NCBI RefSeq assembly: GCF_000721495.1
Contig: NZ_JOHY01000041.1
Coordinates: forward strand, 1 to 64,000
Length of the DNA: 64,000 nt
Direction: 5' to 3'
Source: Streptomyces sp. NRRL F-5123
GTDB lineage: Bacteria > Actinomycetota > Actinomycetes > Streptomycetales > Streptomycetaceae
The position numbers and the translations under genes are program-made. Each line of letters starts with the position of its first letter. Within the stretch, counting starts at the first letter, position 1. The notes beneath the pieces were generated by a model. The model was not told the DNA's origin, made no database searches, and was given only the letters and a program-made list of their open reading frames with translations. Below are positions 1-8,466 of the stretch, one piece after another.

Positions 1-60
1 CGACCACCGAGATCTACACGTAAGGAGTCGTCGGCAGCGTCAGATGTGTATAAGAGACAG
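1..60 (+). other. Illumina P5 / Nextera sequencing adapter (non-genomic)
   Basis: Bases 1-19 are the 3' part of the Illumina P5 oligonucleotide. Bases 20-27 (GTAAGGAG) occupy the i5 index position and match the index commonly called S505/N505. Bases 28-60 are the Nextera read-1 transposase adapter, ending in the 19-base Tn5 mosaic end at 42-60 (AGATGTGTATAAGAGACAG). True chromosome begins at 61. Translation through the adapter creates false starts beginning MYKRQ and MCIRDS, which are artefacts. The contig therefore ended here and the gene that follows lacks its true 5' end. Confidence 0.98.
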
Positions 61-2376
61 CCGCCACACCCCCCCGTCCCCCGCCCTACCGCGCCCCCGC
101 CCGCGCCGGCCAAGGCCCCGCCGGCCTCCGCCCTGGAGCGCTGGCTGCGGACACCGCGGGTCTCCGACGCGCCCGGGGTGTACGCGTTCGGGCACGTCCC
201 GAGGAAGCCCGACGACCCCGACCGGATCCCTGACCGACGGCTGCTCGGCGGTGCCGTCCTCGCCCTGCTCATGGGCATCGGGCTGTGGTCGCTGCTCAAC
301 AACGGCCTGATCCCCTTCTGGCGGCGCCCGCTGACCCTCTTCACCCCGCACGATTGGTGGGGCGACGGCCCGCCGACGCGCCCGGGAACCGTCGCGGACA
401 ACTTCTACGACATGCTGTGGATGGGCGGTATCGCTTACTACTTCGGCAAGCTCGGCAACTGGCCCGAGGTCGTGCGGCGCTACCTGACCACCCCGGGACA
501 GCGGGCGCTGGCTTCACTCGCGGCCGGATTCGTGGTGTGGCTGCTCAACTGGACGAAATATGTGCCCATCCAGGACACGCTGCTTCTTTTTCTGCCGCCG
601 TCCTGGGTCGGGTTCGGCGGAGCAGGCACCGCGGAGTCGGCGGCCGCAGTCGTCTACACCCTCGACGCCCTGGTCGCGCTCCTGATTGCCTGGCCGTTCG
701 CCAAGTACGGACGCTGGACGGACTTCCTCCTGGGCCGGTCACGGCCCGGAGTCCGCGTGCCCGGTCCGCAGCAGTCCCACTCCGGTTACGGCGTGGGGGC
801 TCCGCAGGCCCTCGCCACGCCCGCCGACTGGCCCGAACTGCGCGACGCCGGCCGTCACGCGGTGGCCGACCGGTTGGCTCGCGAGGTCGCGGCCGGGAGC
901 ATGAACGACGTCGACTGCGTACGGATCAGGCACGCCTGGCAGGTCGTCGGCGGACAGCGCAACGCCGCCGACGAGTTCGCCGACACAGTCCTGCGGGAGG
1001 GCGGCGCCGCATGCGTGCATCCGTCGGGTGAACGTGACGTGCCGCAGCGCGTGGCCGCGCACGATCTGCTGGCGCGCCAGGTCAGGATCGGCCGCGGCGT
1101 GGATGACCGCCGCAACCCGTATCAGCACCGGGGCTCAGGCATCGCGCTGGAGCCCCCGCTGCTCGCCACCGGTCTGCTGGTCGTCGGCCCGGCCGGGGTG
1201 GGGAAGACCCGCAGGGTCATCCGGCCGGTCGCGGAGTCCCTGTGCCTCCAGGCGCTCACGGGACAGTCGGCGGTGGTGGCCGTCTGTGCGGCGGGGACGG
1301 ATCTGGGGCCGGCGGAGGCCTATGACGTGGTGATCGCGCCCGGAGACCCGACCTCGCGCTACGATCTGGACATCTACGGGGGCACCACCGACCCCGACAC
1401 CGCTGCCTGGGTACTGGCCGAAGCACTCACCGAGGGATCGGAGACCGAGCAGCGCCGAGCCGTCACCGCGCTGAGTCAGATCCTTGCTCCCTTCGCGGCG
1501 GCGTACGGCCGTTTCCCCTCGGTGCCCGAACTGCGTGAGTTGCTGGACGGCGTGGACCACGCCTTCGGCGCGCTGCGCGCCGCGGTCGACGCCGTGGGCG
1601 CTCCCGGACTGGTCCGTGAACTCGCAGCGCGCGAGCGCCAGGCGGCCCGGCCCGGCGACATCGGCGGACTGCTCGCCGAGCGGATCGCCGTACTCGACCG
1701 GCCTGCCTTCGCCGGCTTCTTCGATGTGACGGGCAGGAACAGGCCCTTCTCCATGGAGGCACTCGCACACCCTCTTCGGGTGCGTATCGACCTGCCGCAG
1801 CGCGCCCACGCGGAGGCCTCACGGATACTGACGCGGTTGATCCTCGCGCAGTACATGAACACCGTCACCGGCCACCGGGAGCGCCCGCACTTCGTCTGCC
1901 TGATCCTGGACGACGCCGGCCACGCAGTCACCACCAGCGCCGTCCGGGCCCTGCCGCAGCTGAGGTCCGCGAACGCCGGGGTGGTGTTCGGACTGCGCAG
2001 CCTGGAGGCGCTGCCCGAGGAGGTGCGCGGGCCTCTGGTCGGCACGAGCGGTTGTCGGATGGTGTTGGGCGGTGTCACCTCGTGGGACGGCCGGTACTTC
2101 GCGGAGGCATGGGGCACCGTGCGCACCGAGACACGCGACATCACCCGTACGCCCGACCAGTCCGGCGGCAACCTGCGGCGCCTGAGCCGCGGTGTCCGCA
2201 AGGTCTTCACCGGGGAAGCGGTCACGACCGAGTCGGTGACCGTCCGGGAGGTGGAGCGGGAGCGGTGGTCGGCGTCGGATCTGGCGAACAGCGTGCCCGC
2301 CGGGCATGCCGTGGTGTCGTTCACCACGACGGCGGGGGAGAGCGCGCCGCCGGTGCTGGTGGATCTTCGGGGGTGA
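61..2376 (+). CDS. VirD4/TraD-like membrane-anchored ATPase (5' end missing)
   Basis: 772 codons remain; the start lies off the contig, and in-frame methionines in the adapter are not real. A Pro/Ala-rich N-terminus is followed by hydrophobic segments near residues 61-80, 115-130, 150-165 and 195-214, then a cytoplasmic P-loop domain. Walker A is GPAGVGKT at residues 376-383 and a Walker B-like FVCLILDD lies at 611-618. This layout resembles type IV coupling proteins and the conserved Streptomyces 'ATP/GTP-binding' membrane proteins. The role is unknown; DNA or protein transport is inference. A 97-base gap separates it from the pucR-type gene, which has the same orientation. Confidence 0.75.
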   Translation, partial: PPHPPVPRPTAPPPAPAKAPPASALERWLRTPRVSDAPGVYAFGHVPRKPDDPDRIPDRRLLGGAVLALLMGIGLWSLLNNGLIPFWRRPLTLFTPHDWWGDGPPTRPGTVADNFYDMLWMGGIAYYFGKLGNWPEVVRRYLTTPGQRALASLAAGFVVWLLNWTKYVPIQDTLLLFLPPSWVGFGGAGTAESAAAVVYTLDALVALLIAWPFAKYGRWTDFLLGRSRPGVRVPGPQQSHSGYGVGAPQALATPADWPELRDAGRHAVADRLAREVAAGSMNDVDCVRIRHAWQVVGGQRNAADEFADTVLREGGAACVHPSGERDVPQRVAAHDLLARQVRIGRGVDDRRNPYQHRGSGIALEPPLLATGLLVVGPAGVGKTRRVIRPVAESLCLQALTGQSAVVAVCAAGTDLGPAEAYDVVIAPGDPTSRYDLDIYGGTTDPDTAAWVLAEALTEGSETEQRRAVTALSQILAPFAAAYGRFPSVPELRELLDGVDHAFGALRAAVDAVGAPGLVRELAARERQAARPGDIGGLLAERIAVLDRPAFAGFFDVTGRNRPFSMEALAHPLRVRIDLPQRAHAEASRILTRLILAQYMNTVTGHRERPHFVCLILDDAGHAVTTSAVRALPQLRSANAGVVFGLRSLEALPEEVRGPLVGTSGCRMVLGGVTSWDGRYFAEAWGTVRTETRDITRTPDQSGGNLRRLSRGVRKVFTGEAVTTESVTVREVERERWSASDLANSVPAGHAVVSFTTTAGESAPPVLVDLRG

Positions 2377-2473
2377 CGGGGCGGGGGGCCAGGGCGCTGC
2401 CGTGCGGCACAATTGAGGGGGGCGGCCATTCCCGGTCGGCCGAACGTCCAGCGATTGCCGGTATCTGGTCCGT

Positions 2474-4024
2474 ATGCCCCTCACCCTCGCGTCCCTTGCG
2501 CAGCACTCGGCGCTGAAACTCACCGTTCTCGCCGGCAGGGACCGGCTCGATTCCGAGGTGCGCTGGGTGCACACCAGCGAGCTGGACGACCCGGGCCCGT
2601 ATCTGGAGGGCGGCGAGCTGCTGCTCACGACGGGACTCGCGCTCGACATCGGCGATCCGGAGTCGCTGCGCGGCTACGTGCGGCGGCTCACGGGCGCCCG
2701 CGTGGTGGGGCTCGGCTTCGGGGTCGGGGTCGGCCACGACGACGTGCCGTCCGCGCTGGTGGAGGCGGCGGAGCAGGTGGGGCTGCCGCTCCTGGAGGTG
2801 CCGCGCAGGACGCCCTTCATCGCGATCAGCAAGACCGTCTCGGCCGCCCTGGCCGCCGACCGCTACAAGGCGGTGACCGCCGGCTTCGAGGCCCAGCGGG
2901 ACCTGACCCGCGCCGCCCTCGCCCCGGACGGCCCCGCCGCGCTGCTCGCCCGGCTCGCCGGCCACCTCGACGGCTGGGCCGCGCTCTACGACGCGCAGGG
3001 CGCGGTAATGGCCGCGGCCCCGGAGTGGGCGGGGAAGCGGGCCGCCCGGCTGGGCGCCGAGGTGGAGCGGATGCGGGAGATCCAGGGACCGGCGGGCGCC
3101 GCGGTGGCGGGGCCCACGGGGTGCGAGGACCGGGTGGAGATCCAGTCGCTGGGCACCGCGCGCCGCCCGCGCGGCTATCTCGCCGTCGGGACCGAGAGCC
3201 GCCTGGACACCTCCGCGCGCTACGTGGTCAACGCCGCTGTCGCGCTGCTGACGCTGTCCCTGGAGCAGTCCCGCACCCTCCAGGAGGCGCACGCCCGGCT
3301 GGCGGCGGCGGTGCTGCGGATGCTGGTCGCGGGCGAGGCCGGGCACGCCCGGAGCACCGCGGGCGACCTCTACGGCGCCCTGCTCGACCACCCGGTGCGG
3401 GTGCTCGTCGCCGAGTCCGCCGACGACCGGCTCGGGGCCGAGGCGCTGGCCCGGCTCGCCGAGCAGGTCGACGCGGCCGCGGCCCGCTCGGGCGAGCCGC
3501 TGCTGACGGTCCACGAGGGCGCCCGGTTGCTGCTGCTCGCCGCCGAGGACGCCACCGTGCTGGCCGCGGCGGCGGACCTCGCGGAGGCGGAGGACGCGCT
3601 GTCGGCGGGGCTTTCGGCGGCGGTGCCGCCGGAGGAGGTCCCGGAGGCGCACCGGCAGGCGGAGCGGGCGCTGGCCGTCGCGGTGCGCCGCGGGCGCAAC
3701 CTGGTCGAGCACGGTGAGGTCGGGGCGGGCTCGGTGGTGCCGCTGCTCGCGGCCGACGCCGTGCGCGCCTTCGCCGAAGGGCTGCTGCGGCCGCTGCGGG
3801 AGCACGACGCGACGTCGCGGGGCGACCTGGTGGCCTCGCTGCGCGCGTGGCTGTCGCACCACGGGCAGTGGGACGCGGCGGCGGCCGACCTGGGCGTCCA
3901 CCGGCACACACTGCGCTACCGGATGCGGCGGGTGGAGGAGATTCTGGGCTGCTCGCTCGACGACCCGGACGTGCGGATGGAGCTGTGGCTCGCCCTCAAG
4001 ACCGAGGCCGAGGCGGACGGCTGA
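2474..4024 (+). CDS. PucR family transcriptional regulator
   Basis: 516 residues, the usual PucR length. The N-terminus (residues 1-130, with ELLLTTG) is the PucR/purine-catabolism regulator domain; a central GGDEF-like region follows. The C-terminus (about 455-510) holds the PucR-type helix-turn-helix, recognisable from DLGVHRHTLRYRMRRVEE. Such proteins usually control nearby catabolic genes in response to nitrogen or carbon metabolites. The aldehyde and acyl-CoA dehydrogenase genes downstream are possible targets, but this is inferred from position only. The ATG start gives full homology although no strong ribosome site is visible. The stop codon lies inside a 13-base tandem repeat. Confidence 0.9.
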   Translation: MPLTLASLAQHSALKLTVLAGRDRLDSEVRWVHTSELDDPGPYLEGGELLLTTGLALDIGDPESLRGYVRRLTGARVVGLGFGVGVGHDDVPSALVEAAEQVGLPLLEVPRRTPFIAISKTVSAALAADRYKAVTAGFEAQRDLTRAALAPDGPAALLARLAGHLDGWAALYDAQGAVMAAAPEWAGKRAARLGAEVERMREIQGPAGAAVAGPTGCEDRVEIQSLGTARRPRGYLAVGTESRLDTSARYVVNAAVALLTLSLEQSRTLQEAHARLAAAVLRMLVAGEAGHARSTAGDLYGALLDHPVRVLVAESADDRLGAEALARLAEQVDAAAARSGEPLLTVHEGARLLLLAAEDATVLAAAADLAEAEDALSAGLSAAVPPEEVPEAHRQAERALAVAVRRGRNLVEHGEVGAGSVVPLLAADAVRAFAEGLLRPLREHDATSRGDLVASLRAWLSHHGQWDAAAADLGVHRHTLRYRMRRVEEILGCSLDDPDVRMELWLALKTEAEADG

Positions 4025-4087
4025 GGCGGACGGCTGAGGCGGACGGCTGATGTGGACAGCTGATGCGGACGGCTGAGCTGCACAGCC
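4010..4087 (+). repeat. 13-bp tandem repeat over the pucR-type stop codon
   Basis: Three exact copies of GAGGCGGACGGCT occupy 4010-4022, 4023-4035 and 4036-4048. Two variants follow at 4049-4061 and 4062-4074, and a decayed copy at 4075-4087. Each junction creates a TGA (4022, 4035, 4048, 4061, 4074). Because 13 is not a multiple of three, the first three stops fall in three different frames. The array looks like recent slippage expansion of the last codons of the upstream gene. Confidence 0.9.
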
Positions 4088-4144
4088 GAGAGGCCGCGGG
4101 GTGCCGGGGCGGGGGCTTCCCCCGCCGTTCGACCCCGCGCGGTG

Positions 4145-4612
4145 CTACGGCGCGGGCGTCGCGCCGGCGGGGCCCGCGCCCGAGGGACCCGTCCCGGTGG
4201 AGCCCGCGGCGCCTCCCCCCGCGGAACCGGCCCCGGCCGCCCGCCGCGCCGCCAGGTCCCACGACAGCTTCACCGTCAGCCCCGCCTCCGCGCCGGCCTC
4301 CGCGATGACGCCCAGCAGCTGGCCCGACTTCACCGCGAGCTTGAGGCCGAACTCGACCTCGAATGAGTCCGGGGCGCCTGCCGCGCCACCCTCGGTGACG
4401 GTCTCCGCGGCCCACCGGCCCACCGCGCGGACGGTGTCGCGCACGCCGTCGAGGGTGAGTGCGACGGCGGAGCCCGCGGCCGCGGCGCGCGACCGGATGC
4501 CGACGTCGCCGAAGGCACCGGATTCGTCGGCGTTCTGGAAGGGCACCTCTCCGACGACCTCGGCCCGCACCTCCGTGCCGTCGCCCAGCGCGATCGTGAC
4601 CGTCTCCGCCAT
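4145..4612 (-). CDS. Trypco1 (CU044_2847-type) domain protein
   Basis: 155 residues. The start (ATG at 4612, MAETVTIAL) is fixed by a GGAGGGGG ribosome site about seven bases upstream; longer readings upstream lack this. The core is a beta-rich domain ending in FEVEFGLKLAVKSGQLLGVI then LTVKLSW, the signature I associate with the CU044_2847 family, also called trypsin-co-occurring domain 1. A low-complexity Ala/Gly tail follows. Family members are often encoded with trypsin-like proteases or NTPase conflict proteins; a candidate partner lies at 24130-28233. No enzymatic residues are evident. It is divergent from the aldehyde dehydrogenase gene. Confidence 0.75.
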   Translation of the reverse strand: MAETVTIALGDGTEVRAEVVGEVPFQNADESGAFGDVGIRSRAAAAGSAVALTLDGVRDTVRAVGRWAAETVTEGGAAGAPDSFEVEFGLKLAVKSGQLLGVIAEAGAEAGLTVKLSWDLAARRAAGAGSAGGGAAGSTGTGPSGAGPAGATPAP

Positions 4613-4855
4613 GCACGTGCCCCCTCCGCAGGTCCGGGCGGCCAGGATAGGCGCGGCGGCAGGGCCGCGAGGGCCGCTTCCGCGGGTTCGCAGCCGCATG
4701 AGGCCGGCCCGGTCCCCTACCGGGCGCGGAGGCGCTGGCCAGAGCGTCACGTGGCGGCGCGCCGGTACTCCGCCGTGGACAACATGCGCGGCCTGCCGCG
4801 GTGTCTACGGTGGGGCCCGGCGAGCGACACCCCCGACAGGAAGGCGGAACCCACC

Positions 4856-6319
4856 GTGACGAGCGTGGCGACGGCGGAACCGTACGCGTTCTGGCTGGCC
4901 GGCACCCGGGCCACCGGCCGGGACGCCTTCGACGTGACGAGCCCGTGGGACGGCTCGGCCGTCGGCCGGGTGGGCGTGCCGGACGAGGCGCAGGTGGAGG
5001 AGGCTGTCGCGGCGGCGGCAGCGGCCCACCGCGCATTCGAGGCGACGCCCGCGCATGTGCGGGCCGCGGCGCTGGACCACGTCTCGCGGCGGCTGGCCGA
5101 GCGCGCCGAGGAGGCCGCCCGGCTGATCACCGCGGAGAACGGCAAGCCGCTGAAGTGGGCCCGAGGCGAGGTCGGCCGCGCGGTGTCGGTCTTCCGCTGG
5201 GCGGCCGAGGAGGCCCGCCGCTTCAACGCGGGCGAGGCGCAGCGGCTGGACACCGACCCGGGCGGCGTGGGGCGGCTCGCGCTGACCCGGCGCTTCGGGC
5301 ACGGGCCGGTGCTCGGCATCGCGCCGTTCAACTTCCCGCTGAACCTGGTGGCGCACAAGGTCGCCCCGGCCCTCGCGGTGGGCGTTCCGATCATCGTCAA
5401 GCCGGCGCCGGCGACTCCGCTGTCGGCGTTGCTGCTCGGCGAGATCCTGGCGGAGACCGAGGGGCTGCCGGCGGGCGCGTGGAGCGTGCTGCCGGTGCCC
5501 AACGACCGGATGCCCGCGCTCGTGCAGGACCCGCGGCTGCCGGTGATCTCCTTCACCGGCTCCGACACGGTGGGCCACGCCATCGCCGACTCGGTGCCGC
5601 GCAAGCACGTCACGCTGGAGCTGGGCGGCAACGCGGCGGCCGTGGTGCTGGCCGACTGGTCCTCGGACGCCGACCTCGACCTGGCGGCGGCCCGTATCGC
5701 GACCTTCGCCAACTACCAGGGCGGGCAGTCCTGCATCTCGGTGCAGCGGGTCATCGCCGACGCGGCCGTCTACGACGCCCTGGCCGAGCGCGTCGTGGCG
5801 CAGGTGCGCGCCCAGGCGACCGGCGACCCGTCCGACGCCGCGACCGACGTCGGCCCGCTGGTCAGCGAGGCGGCGGCGGTACGGGTGGCGCAGTGGGTGG
5901 ACGACGCCGTGGCCAAGGGCGCGACGCTGCTGGCCGGCGGCACCCGGGAGGGCGCGAGCTACGCCCCCACCGTGCTGGCCGACCTGCCGCAGGACGCGGT
6001 GCTGGCCACCGAGGAGGTCTTCGGGCCGGTGCTGTCACTGCACCGGGTGAACGGCGCCGACGAGGCCTTCGCGGCGGTCAACGACTCCCGTTTCGGCCTC
6101 CAGGCCGGGGTCTTCACGCACGACCTGCGGCTGGCCTTCCGCGCCCACCGCGAGCTGGAGGTCGGCGGCGTGGTGATCGGCGACGCGCCCTCCTACCGCG
6201 CCGACCAGATGCCGTACGGCGGGGTGAAGGACTCCGGCAGCGGCCGCGAGGGCGTGCGGTTCGCGATGGAGGACTACACCTACGAGCGGGTCCTGGTGCT
6301 CACCGGCCTGGACCTGTGA
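4856..6319 (+). CDS. Aldehyde dehydrogenase family protein
   Basis: 487 residues from GTG 4856, chosen because an AGGAAGG purine stretch lies upstream and the fold begins soon after; an ATG at 4751 would add 35 residues with no homology-like content. It should oxidise an aldehyde to the acid with NAD(P)+. The general-base glutamate is in LELGG (E255) and the nucleophile in GGQSC (C293); the cofactor loop is FTGSDTVGHA. The C-terminal bridging motif MPYGGVKDSGSGREG is also present. Substrate cannot be told from sequence; the succinate-semialdehyde/glyceraldehyde-type group is plausible. The acyl-CoA dehydrogenase gene follows after 146 bases. Confidence 0.92.
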   Translation: MTSVATAEPYAFWLAGTRATGRDAFDVTSPWDGSAVGRVGVPDEAQVEEAVAAAAAAHRAFEATPAHVRAAALDHVSRRLAERAEEAARLITAENGKPLKWARGEVGRAVSVFRWAAEEARRFNAGEAQRLDTDPGGVGRLALTRRFGHGPVLGIAPFNFPLNLVAHKVAPALAVGVPIIVKPAPATPLSALLLGEILAETEGLPAGAWSVLPVPNDRMPALVQDPRLPVISFTGSDTVGHAIADSVPRKHVTLELGGNAAAVVLADWSSDADLDLAAARIATFANYQGGQSCISVQRVIADAAVYDALAERVVAQVRAQATGDPSDAATDVGPLVSEAAAVRVAQWVDDAVAKGATLLAGGTREGASYAPTVLADLPQDAVLATEEVFGPVLSLHRVNGADEAFAAVNDSRFGLQAGVFTHDLRLAFRAHRELEVGGVVIGDAPSYRADQMPYGGVKDSGSGREGVRFAMEDYTYERVLVLTGLDL

Positions 6320-6424
6320 CACGGCCGCGCCCAGGGACCGGGGCGGGGCGGACCGGGCCGCGGCGGACGGGGGCGCTGACGGCTCGTCTGGTGAGGTCGC
6401 CGGAATTCGGGTAGTACGGACAAG

Positions 6425-6447
6425 TAGCACCGGTTGGTAACCGGCTA
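6425..6447. promoter_or_regulatory. Candidate operator palindrome before acyl-CoA dehydrogenase
   Basis: CCGGTT (6430-6435), spacer GGT, AACCGG (6439-6444) form a perfect 6-base-arm palindrome. Flanking TAGC and GCTA extend it imperfectly. It lies about 20 bases upstream of the start codon and just before the GGAGGTG ribosome site, a position suited to a TetR- or GntR-type repressor of fatty-acid oxidation genes. No regulator is identified. Confidence 0.35.
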
Positions 6448-6465
6448 CCCGGAGGTGACGCACCC

Positions 6466-8388
6466 GTGTCCGCACCCGCCACAGCACCCAAGGTCACCGA
6501 GCGCGAGGCCCGCCAGGTCGCGGAGGCCGCACGCGAGCAGGACTGGCACAGGCCCAGCTTCGCCAAGGAGCTCTTCCTCGGCCGCTTCCGTCTCGACCTG
6601 ATCCACCCGTATCCGCAGCCCGCGCCCGAAGCCGCGGCCAGGGGCGAGGAGTTCCTGGCCCGGCTGCGGGAGTTCTGCGAGACCTCGATCGACGGGGCCC
6701 TGATCGACCGCGAGGCGCGCATCCCGGACGACACGATCCGCGGCCTGAAGGAGCTGGGCGCCCTCGGGATGAAGATCGACCCCGCGTACGGCGGCCTCGG
6801 TCTCACCCAGGTGTACTACAACAAGGCGCTGGCCCTGGTGGGCTCGGCGAGCCCCGCGGTCGGCGCGCTGCTGTCGGCCCACCAGTCGATCGGCGTACCG
6901 CAGCCGGTGAAGATGTTCGGCACCGACGAGCAGAAGCAGGCCTTCCTGCCGCGCTGCGCCCGCAGCGACATCAGCGCCTTCCTGCTCACCGAGCCCGACG
7001 TCGGCTCCGACCCGGCGAGGCTCGCCACCGCCGCGGTGCCCGACGGGGACGACTACGTGCTGGACGGCGTGAAGCTGTGGACGACCAACGGCGTCGTCGC
7101 CGACCTGCTGGTCGTCATGGCCCGGGTCCCGGCGTCCGAGGGGCACAAGGGCGGTATCTCGGCCTTCGTCGTCGAGGCGGACTCGCCGGGCGTCACCGTC
7201 GAGAACCGCAACGCCTTCATGGGGCTGCGCGGTATCGAGAACGGCGTCACGCGCTTCCACCAGGTGCGGGTGCCCGCCGCGAACCGCATCGGGCCCGAGG
7301 GCGCCGGGCTGAAGATCGCCCTGACCACCCTCAACACCGGCCGGCTGTCGCTGCCCGCGGGCTGCGTGGGGGCGGCGAAGTGGTGCCTGAAGATCGCCCG
7401 GGAGTGGTCCGGCGCCCGCGAGCAGTGGGGGAGGCCGATCGGGCGGCACGAGGCGGTCGGCTCCAAGATCGCGTACATCGCGGCGACCACCTTCGCGCTG
7501 GAGGCGGTGCTCGACCTGTCCTCGCAGATGGCCGACGAGGACCGCAACGACATCCGGATCGAGGCCGCCCTCGCCAAGCTCTACGGCTCGGAGGCCGCCT
7601 GCCGGATCGCCGACGAGCTGGTGCAGATCCGCGGCGGGCGCGGCTTCGAGACCGCCGATTCGCTCGCGGCGCGCGGCGAGCGCGCGGTGCCCGCCGAGCA
7701 GCTGCTGCGCGACCTGCGGATCAACCGGATCTTCGAGGGCTCCACCGAGATCATGCACCTGCTGATCGCCCGGGAGGCCGTCGACGCCCACCTGTCGGTG
7801 GCAGGCGACCTCATCGACCCGGACACCTCGCTGGGCGACAAGGCGCGGGCCGGTGCCAAGGCCGGCGGCTTCTACGCGAAGTGGCTGCCCAAGCTCGTGG
7901 CCGGGCCCGGGCAGCTGCCGAACTCGTACGCCGAGTTCGACGGCCTGGCCACGCATCTGCGGTACGCCGAGCGCGGCTGCCGCAAGCTGGCCCGCTGCAC
8001 CTTCTACGCCATGTCGCGATGGCAGGGCCGGATGGAGACCAAGCAGAACTTCCTGGCCCGGATCGTCGACATCGGCGCCGAGCTGTTCGCGATCAGCGCC
8101 GCGTGCGTGCGCGCCCAGCACCTGGCGGCGAGCAGCGACCACGGGCCGCAGGCCAGGCTGCTGGCCGACACCTTCTGCCGGCAGGCGCGGATCCGCACCG
8201 ACGAGCTGTTCGCCCGGCTGTGGACCAACACCGACGGGCCGGACCGCACCCTGACCCGGGCGGTGCTCGACGGCGACGCCACCTGGCTGGAGGCGGGCAT
8301 CGTCGACCCCAGCAGGGAGGGGCCGTGGATCGCCGACGCGACGCCGGGACCGTCGCAGGCCCCGAACGCACACCGCCCGGTGCGCTGA
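6466..8388 (+). CDS. Acyl-CoA dehydrogenase (FadE-like, long form)
   Basis: 640 residues, longer than the roughly 380-residue short- and medium-chain enzymes, so closer to VLCAD/FadE-type proteins with a C-terminal extension. The GTG start has GGAGGTG eight bases upstream. It should carry out the FAD-dependent first step of fatty-acid beta-oxidation. N-terminal helical domain, then the FAD-binding motif FLLTEPDVGSDPAR and KLWTTNG; helical C-domain with QIRGGRGFETADSL and LRINRIFEGSTEI. The region after about residue 430 corresponds to the extra helical domain. Likely regulated through the palindrome just upstream. Confidence 0.92.
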   Translation: MSAPATAPKVTEREARQVAEAAREQDWHRPSFAKELFLGRFRLDLIHPYPQPAPEAAARGEEFLARLREFCETSIDGALIDREARIPDDTIRGLKELGALGMKIDPAYGGLGLTQVYYNKALALVGSASPAVGALLSAHQSIGVPQPVKMFGTDEQKQAFLPRCARSDISAFLLTEPDVGSDPARLATAAVPDGDDYVLDGVKLWTTNGVVADLLVVMARVPASEGHKGGISAFVVEADSPGVTVENRNAFMGLRGIENGVTRFHQVRVPAANRIGPEGAGLKIALTTLNTGRLSLPAGCVGAAKWCLKIAREWSGAREQWGRPIGRHEAVGSKIAYIAATTFALEAVLDLSSQMADEDRNDIRIEAALAKLYGSEAACRIADELVQIRGGRGFETADSLAARGERAVPAEQLLRDLRINRIFEGSTEIMHLLIAREAVDAHLSVAGDLIDPDTSLGDKARAGAKAGGFYAKWLPKLVAGPGQLPNSYAEFDGLATHLRYAERGCRKLARCTFYAMSRWQGRMETKQNFLARIVDIGAELFAISAACVRAQHLAASSDHGPQARLLADTFCRQARIRTDELFARLWTNTDGPDRTLTRAVLDGDATWLEAGIVDPSREGPWIADATPGPSQAPNAHRPVR

Positions 8389-8466
8389 GCTGCGGGTGCC
8401 GCGAGTTGTCCACAGGGAGTACGGGGTGGTGGACGCGGGGTGCTCCGCGCACGACACAATGGCCCC

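Noticed and set aside
46..60. ATG in the adapter as the start of the first gene (also an overlapping frame at 44)
   Set aside because: The start lies in Illumina/Nextera adapter sequence, so the N-terminus MYKRQ is artificial.
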